DNA of 24,932 bases, taken from positions 1 through 24,932 of the IMG/VR virus record IMGVR_UViG_3300009705_000106; one strand, written 5' to 3'. The DNA is from a virus. Numbering within the stretch: position 1 is the stretch's first letter; the number at the start of each line of letters is the position of its first letter. A program made the translations under genes and the position numbers. Below the pieces are notes generated by a model. That model saw only the letters and a program-made list of their open reading frames with translations. It had not been told where the DNA came from and made no database searches. Positions 21,411-24,932 of the stretch are shown piece by piece.

Positions 21411-21767
21411 ATGGATAAAGAACTAGTTAGACATTTCATTGAGGAATGCAAGCGTGACCAGGAATGGGCTGAACGTTGGGAATCAAACCACATTGAATTT
21501 GATGACTATTTCAGATACAGTGGGCAGTTTGAAAAAAGTGTGCATATAATAGACAGACATTATAGTACAGGTAAATATGGTATGATGCTTAAACCACCTA
21601 CATTAAGATCAAAAGATCCTGTAGTGAGGTGGTATTTTCAGAATCCAAATGAACCTATGTATGACATAGCTATAAAATTTAATATCAGTTATAAAGAGGT
21701 AAGTAATCGAATTAGTAAATATTTAAAGACCAGAACAAATGGAAGAGGTCAGAAAATATTTGCATAA
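21411..21767 (+). CDS. Unknown protein with C-terminal helix-turn-helix-like segment (118 aa)
   Basis: A 118-residue protein. The N-terminal half is charged and helical (KELVRHFIEECKRDQEWAER). The C-terminal half contains MYDIAIKFNISYKEVSNRIS followed by KYLKTR, which has the spacing of a helix-turn-helix (I-A-x-x-F-x-I-S, then the recognition helix). It starts 7 bases after the polymerase, so it is probably co-transcribed, and may be a DNA-binding regulator or replication accessory. The basis is motif spacing only. Confidence 0.65.
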   Translation: MDKELVRHFIEECKRDQEWAERWESNHIEFDDYFRYSGQFEKSVHIIDRHYSTGKYGMMLKPPTLRSKDPVVRWYFQNPNEPMYDIAIKFNISYKEVSNRISKYLKTRTNGRGQKIFA

Positions 21768-21777
21768 AATATATATT

Positions 21778-21990
21778 ATGAATGGAAGTTTAAGAGATAC
21801 ATTAAAGAGAAGTAAAACAGTTAGGGGAAGACGTTGGACTATACGTAGAGATACTCAAGGAAAATTAACAGAAGTTAAGATGATATTTAATCCTGATGAA
21901 TATGTAAAAAATTCAACCTCTAAAGAAATGTATGGGGATAAACGTCTTCTTGAAATACTAGAAAAAGAATTTAATAATAAAAAAGAATAA
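21778..21990 (+). CDS. Small basic protein (70 aa)
   Basis: I start at ATG 21778 (MNGSLRDTLKRSKTVRGRRW), which lies 10 bases after the previous stop; the longer frame from 21739 would overlap the preceding gene. The N-terminal third is very basic (RSKTVRGRRWTIRRD), like a nucleic-acid-binding tail, and the rest is helical and charged (EYVKNSTSKEMYGDKRLLEI). The family is not recognised. Confidence 0.6.
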   Translation: MNGSLRDTLKRSKTVRGRRWTIRRDTQGKLTEVKMIFNPDEYVKNSTSKEMYGDKRLLEILEKEFNNKKE

Positions 21991-21993
21991 ATT

Positions 21994-22650
21994 ATGGAAT
22001 ATACAACTATGTGGTACCCCTTATTACTGATATTTACATGTTTAGTAACAGGGTTAGGATTAGGCGCATTATACATGCACCGCAAATATATGATAGACTT
22101 AGCATTGCTACAAGAAGATCTAGAAATAGCTCATGATAGGCTTAAAGAATTGATTGGAGAATACAATGTTGTACGTTCAAAAAAAGATAAAATTAAACCT
22201 ACAAGACTTGATGACTCATTTAAAGCACAACTTCAGGTAAAAGACGATAATATAGATAGGATTAACGGGTTACTTACGTCTAAAACTGCTCAATTAGAGC
22301 ATGATTCTAAAAACTTATCAGTCGCAGCTGCACATATCTTAGTACTAGAAGGTAGAATATCTAATAATAAAAAGATAGCTATTGAAAGAGAAAAAGATCT
22401 AGTAGCAGCATTAACTAAAATTTCAGATCAACTAGAAGAAATAGATGAGCTAGAATCTGACACTAACCGTGGAGGTGTACAATTAAAATCTAGTTCAGAA
22501 GAGATTGACACCTTAAATCAAAATGTTAAATCGAAAGATAATAATATAGAGAGATTAAATAAAAGAATCATTGAATTAGAGGGTCAATTAGAAGAGGTCC
22601 CTGAAGAGAATGAGACTGGAGGTTATAAACGTAGAAAATTTATAGAATAA
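21994..22650 (+). CDS. Membrane-anchored coiled-coil protein (218 aa)
   Basis: A 218-residue protein with one N-terminal membrane segment (about residues 8-27, YPLLLIFTCLVTGLGLGALY) followed by a basic MHRKY. The rest is nearly all coiled coil: LLQEDLEIAHDRLKELIGEY, then long Lys/Glu/Asp-rich heptads including SDQLEEIDELESDTNRGGVQ and IERLNKRIIELEGQLEEV, ending in a basic RRKFIE. It looks like a membrane tether or spacer protein, perhaps organising replication at the membrane or supporting lysis. It is followed by two more small membrane ORFs. Confidence 0.72.
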   Translation: MEYTTMWYPLLLIFTCLVTGLGLGALYMHRKYMIDLALLQEDLEIAHDRLKELIGEYNVVRSKKDKIKPTRLDDSFKAQLQVKDDNIDRINGLLTSKTAQLEHDSKNLSVAAAHILVLEGRISNNKKIAIEREKDLVAALTKISDQLEEIDELESDTNRGGVQLKSSSEEIDTLNQNVKSKDNNIERLNKRIIELEGQLEEVPEENETGGYKRRKFIE

Positions 22651-22763
22651 TGGAAACAATATACTTAATAACATGTCTTGTAATATATTTTCTTGGGATA
22701 GCAACAGGGATGTATTTTTCATCTCAAATAGAAAAAGATATAGATAAAAATATTAAAAAATAA
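22650..22763 (+). CDS. Tiny membrane protein (37 aa)
   Basis: An ATG sharing its A with the previous TAA (TAATGG) opens a 37-residue frame: METIYLITCLVIYFLGIATG then MYFSSQIEKDIDKNIKK. It has a single hydrophobic span and a charged tail, as in small membrane regulators. The same TAATGG junction recurs at the next gene. Confidence 0.6.
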   Translation: METIYLITCLVIYFLGIATGMYFSSQIEKDIDKNIKK

Positions 22764-22903
22764 TGGAATATATAATATTAATATTTTGTGGACTATTTGC
22801 TTTCTGGATGCATATTACTGCTAGTAGTAGAAATAATAAAATAATAAATAATTTAAGAGAATATGAAAAAAAAGAAGCTGGGAAGCTCAAATCCAAAGTA
22901 TAA
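22763..22903 (+). CDS. Tiny membrane protein (46 aa)
   Basis: The start again shares one base with the previous stop (TAATGG). The 46 residues begin MEYIILIFCGLFAFWMHITA, a membrane span, followed by a polar helix SSRNNKIINNLREYEKKEAG. It resembles its neighbour in layout but not in sequence. Its end overlaps the next ORF by 41 bases. Confidence 0.55.
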   Translation: MEYIILIFCGLFAFWMHITASSRNNKIINNLREYEKKEAGKLKSKV

Positions 22904-22997
22904 AAAAAAGGATAAGGGTGCAAAGGTAGAAAAGAAGAGAGTACTATATTGTACAGCTCCTCACGGTGTTAAAGTCTCAGGTATATGGTATGAGTGA
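22863..22997 (+). CDS. Tiny lysine-rich protein (44 aa)
   Basis: A 44-residue frame beginning MKKKKLGSSNPKYKKKDKGA, then KVEKKRVLYCTAPHGVKVSG and IWYE. The Lys-rich N-terminus suggests nucleic-acid or membrane-surface contact; the C-terminal half holds a Cys and is less charged. It overlaps its neighbours on both sides (ATGAGTGA at its end), so gene status depends mainly on the gene-junction pattern. Confidence 0.45.
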   Translation: MKKKKLGSSNPKYKKKDKGAKVEKKRVLYCTAPHGVKVSGIWYE

Positions 22998-23205
22998 AGA
23001 AGATATAGAAGAGATCTTAAGTTATAATTACTGGCCTGTTGTAGATATAGATGGGCAATATTTTATAGCTAAACTATATAAGAAAAATACACGTGGTAAA
23101 CATAAAGGTTGGAAGAAAATAAAAACAAGAACCTTTCAAACACCACTAGAAGCTTGGACTTATCTTAGGGAGACATTAATGGATACATTAAAATTTATAA
23201 TATGA
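22990..23205 (+). CDS. Unknown small protein (71 aa)
   Basis: I start at ATG 22990, overlapping the previous stop, not the upstream GTG. Residues SEEDIEEILSYNYWPVVDID then GQYFIAKLYKKNTRGKHKGW show an acidic helix, a W-x-V-x-D-G-Q-Y-F beta block, and a basic segment. The chain ends with FQTPLEAWTYLRETL. Its stop overlaps the helicase ATG (ATGA), so it is translated with the helicase. No family is recognised. Confidence 0.65.
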   Translation: MSEEDIEEILSYNYWPVVDIDGQYFIAKLYKKNTRGKHKGWKKIKTRTFQTPLEAWTYLRETLMDTLKFII

Positions 23206-24419
23206 TAACACAATTAAAACTTTTTAAAATGGATGTAAATGATTTAAGAGATCAACAACAAAGAAAGGCCCTTAATAACTGGGCTGTAAATGGATTTGAA
23301 GGTAGTATAATAGCAGGTACAGGTTTTGGTAAGTCTAGGTGTGGAGTCATAGCAGTAGGTGAGACTATAAAGAGACTAACTGAGTATAACGAACACGGAG
23401 AGCGTATAGTATATATTACCGCTTTAGTATTAGTGCCTACTACACAATTGAAAGATCAATTTAGAGAAGAGTTTATTAAATGGGGATATGAGGGAGTGTT
23501 AGATACTGTAGAGTTTATGTGCTATCAAAGTGCTTATAAAATGGTAGGTAAACATTATGATATAGTTATATGTGATGAGATACATTTAGGCTTATCTCCA
23601 GAATATCGTAAATTCTTTGATAATAATGTATTTGAAAGGTTATTATGCATGACAGCTACATTACCTGAAGAATATGAGTATAAGGATTTATTAATAGAGA
23701 TGGCACCTATTATATTTGAGATTACATTAGATGAGTGTGTTGACCTCGGATTAGTATCTCCTTATAACATTACATGTCGACCATTAGAGTTAACATATAA
23801 TGAACGTACTGAATACAAAAAGATAAATAATAGATTTGTCTATTGGAAAGGTCAGTTAGGTAACTTTGACGCTTGGGAAAATGCTACATATATATTAAAA
23901 AATATATCTTCAAGTCCTGAAGAGAAGAAAGCTGCCATACAGTTCTACAGAGCTATAAGAGAACGTAAACAGATTATAGACTTTGCAGAAAATAAGATAG
24001 AAGCATTTAAAACTATAGTATTAGATAACCCTGAAAAAAGGATACTTGCATTTGGAGGTGCTAATGCTTTCACTGATATGTTAACAGACTCAGTAATACC
24101 ATTAGCTCAAGCCTACCATTCAAAGAGGACTAAGAAGCAGAGAGATTCAGCTTTAGAAAACTTTAAGAGTGGTATGATAAATGTATTGTGTTCAACTAAA
24201 GCTTTGAACCAAGGATTTGATGTGCCCGACGCTAACATGGGTATTGTATGTGGACTGACAAGTAAGTCTCTACCTATGATACAAAGAGTTGGTAGGTTAA
24301 TTAGATTCCAAGAGGATAAAACAGGTGAAGTCATAATATTATATATTAAAGATAGTCAAGAAGAGAAATGGCTAAAGAATGCAATTAAAGATTTAAATAA
24401 CGTAAAATTTGAAGAATGA
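23202..24419 (+). CDS. SF2 DNA/RNA helicase
   Basis: A 405-residue superfamily 2 helicase with both RecA-like domains. Motif I (Walker A) is AGTGFGKS at about 38-45; motif Ia is ALVLVPTTQLKDQF; motif II is DEIH at 125-128; motif III is MTATLPE (about 150-156); domain 2 has STKALNQGFDVPDANMGI and motif VI QRVGRLIRF (about 361-369). All key residues are visible. The layout is like phage UvsW/ResIII-type helicases and could serve replication restart, branch migration or repair. It is short for a full UvsW, with no clear accessory domain. It overlaps the ORFs on both sides by 4 bases, so it belongs to one tightly coupled operon. Confidence 0.9.
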   Translation: MITQLKLFKMDVNDLRDQQQRKALNNWAVNGFEGSIIAGTGFGKSRCGVIAVGETIKRLTEYNEHGERIVYITALVLVPTTQLKDQFREEFIKWGYEGVLDTVEFMCYQSAYKMVGKHYDIVICDEIHLGLSPEYRKFFDNNVFERLLCMTATLPEEYEYKDLLIEMAPIIFEITLDECVDLGLVSPYNITCRPLELTYNERTEYKKINNRFVYWKGQLGNFDAWENATYILKNISSSPEEKKAAIQFYRAIRERKQIIDFAENKIEAFKTIVLDNPEKRILAFGGANAFTDMLTDSVIPLAQAYHSKRTKKQRDSALENFKSGMINVLCSTKALNQGFDVPDANMGIVCGLTSKSLPMIQRVGRLIRFQEDKTGEVIILYIKDSQEEKWLKNAIKDLNNVKFEE

Positions 24420-24932
24420 AAATAGAAATAGATTTAGAACTCTTAGAAGAGTTAGACTTAAATCCTAATGAATATATATGCTTACATTCTAAACATAAGG
24501 GAATAGATCTTCCACAAATGTTAGCAGATAGTTTTGATTATAAGTATTGTATAGAAAATGAATGGATAGATGAGGATTGGAACCTAACTGATAAGTGGAT
24601 GGATTTATTTGCAACAGATTTTGATGATTTATTTAAAGAGTTACTTTCAGTGTATCCTGCAATAGTAGAGTCTCCGGGTAGAGGTAGGCGTATACTGCAC
24701 GCTAAAGACCCGGATGCTTATACTAACATGAAGGCTAAAAATAGGTACCGCAAGGTTACTGGTGAAAAGGTGGTAAAACATAGAGAGATTATGAGACTCT
24801 TACACATTCAACTAGTAGCAGATAAAGACAGTCTTGGGTATATGCAAAACTTAGAGACATGGCTAAATAATTATACTTGGGAAAAGTATGTAGATATTAA
24901 CTTAGAAGATAATAATGATGGAAGAATCACAA
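24416..24932 (+). CDS. Unfinished ORF at the right edge (at least 172 aa)
   Basis: An ATG overlapping the helicase stop (ATGA) opens a frame to the window end. Residues MKIEIDLELLEELDLNPNEY start an acidic helical N-terminus, followed by CIENEWIDEDWNLTDKWMDL and then a basic section (PGRGRRILHAKDPDAYTNMK, KNRYRKVTGEKVVKHREIMR). The start resembles N-termini of replication-initiation or helicase-loader proteins ('leelglsxxEYxxLx'), but this is weak. It is probably a replication or recombination partner of the helicase. Its C-terminus lies outside the window. Confidence 0.7.
   Translation, partial: MKIEIDLELLEELDLNPNEYICLHSKHKGIDLPQMLADSFDYKYCIENEWIDEDWNLTDKWMDLFATDFDDLFKELLSVYPAIVESPGRGRRILHAKDPDAYTNMKAKNRYRKVTGEKVVKHREIMRLLHIQLVADKDSLGYMQNLETWLNNYTWEKYVDINLEDNNDGRIT

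Noticed and set aside
1-24932. Genome-wide recoding of TAG as an amino acid
   Set aside because: TerL, portal, the 1312-residue protein, scaffold and polymerase contain no in-frame TAG, and several genes clearly end in TAG. Only one ORF has an internal amber, so at most the effect is local or conditional.
1-24932. tRNA genes, CRISPR arrays, insertion sequences, integrase or attachment sites
   Set aside because: I saw no T-loop-like GTTC-A-ATC context with matching stems, no regularly spaced repeats and no transposase or recombinase gene. tRNA absence should be confirmed with a dedicated search.

Overview
The window looks like part of a tailed-phage genome infecting a Bacteroidota host. Three things point there: the best promoter in the window has the Bacteroidota form (TTTG, about 21 bases, TAnnTTTGC), almost no gene has a Shine-Dalgarno site, and the structural genes resemble those of crAss-like (Crassvirales) podoviruses and related marine flavobacterial phages. 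The order assignment rests on gene order and protein character recalled from memory, not on a search. The DNA is AT-rich and densely packed, and genes commonly overlap by 1 to 40 bases.

Layout. Two divergent gene blocks meet at a strand switch near 15.1-15.35 kb. The leftward block (15.13 kb down to 1) is the virion and packaging operon. From its promoter at 15163-15196 it reads: an amber-interrupted small ORF, a DUF5522-like Cys protein, a GroES-like co-chaperonin, an unknown protein, a winged-helix-like protein, a tiny ORF, a zinc-ribbon-like protein, a short HU/IHF-like protein, two small unknowns, large terminase, portal, a 1312-residue protein with two peptidase-like modules and two peptidoglycan-binding-like modules, a probable scaffold, the major capsid protein, a probable structural protein, and a connector- or tail-like protein cut by the window edge. 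A second promoter-like site lies before the scaffold/capsid genes, and a hairpin follows the capsid gene.

The rightward block starts with a solitary 116-residue gene closed by a strong terminator. Next is a lysis-like cassette: coiled-coil protein, small membrane protein, lipoprotein, membrane-anchored CHAP amidase and a DUF2459 protein. Three start codons there sit 1-3 bases after the same 8-mer, CCTTGACA. A 450-base region with hairpins and no convincing gene follows. Replication genes come next: an unknown protein that may bind single-stranded DNA, a family A DNA polymerase with 3'-5' exonuclease, several tiny membrane or basic proteins, an SF2 helicase and an unfinished ORF. A promoter, alternative hairpins and a terminator precede the polymerase, as in an attenuator.

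Most unusual points: an ORF placed exactly at the head of the late operon but carrying an in-frame TAG, followed by genes whose TAG stops lead in frame into the next gene; the DUF5522-like phage gene; the start-adjacent CCTTGACA motif; the candidate attenuator and structured non-coding region; HDQ instead of HDE in polymerase motif C; and four papain-like peptidase modules spread over three proteins.
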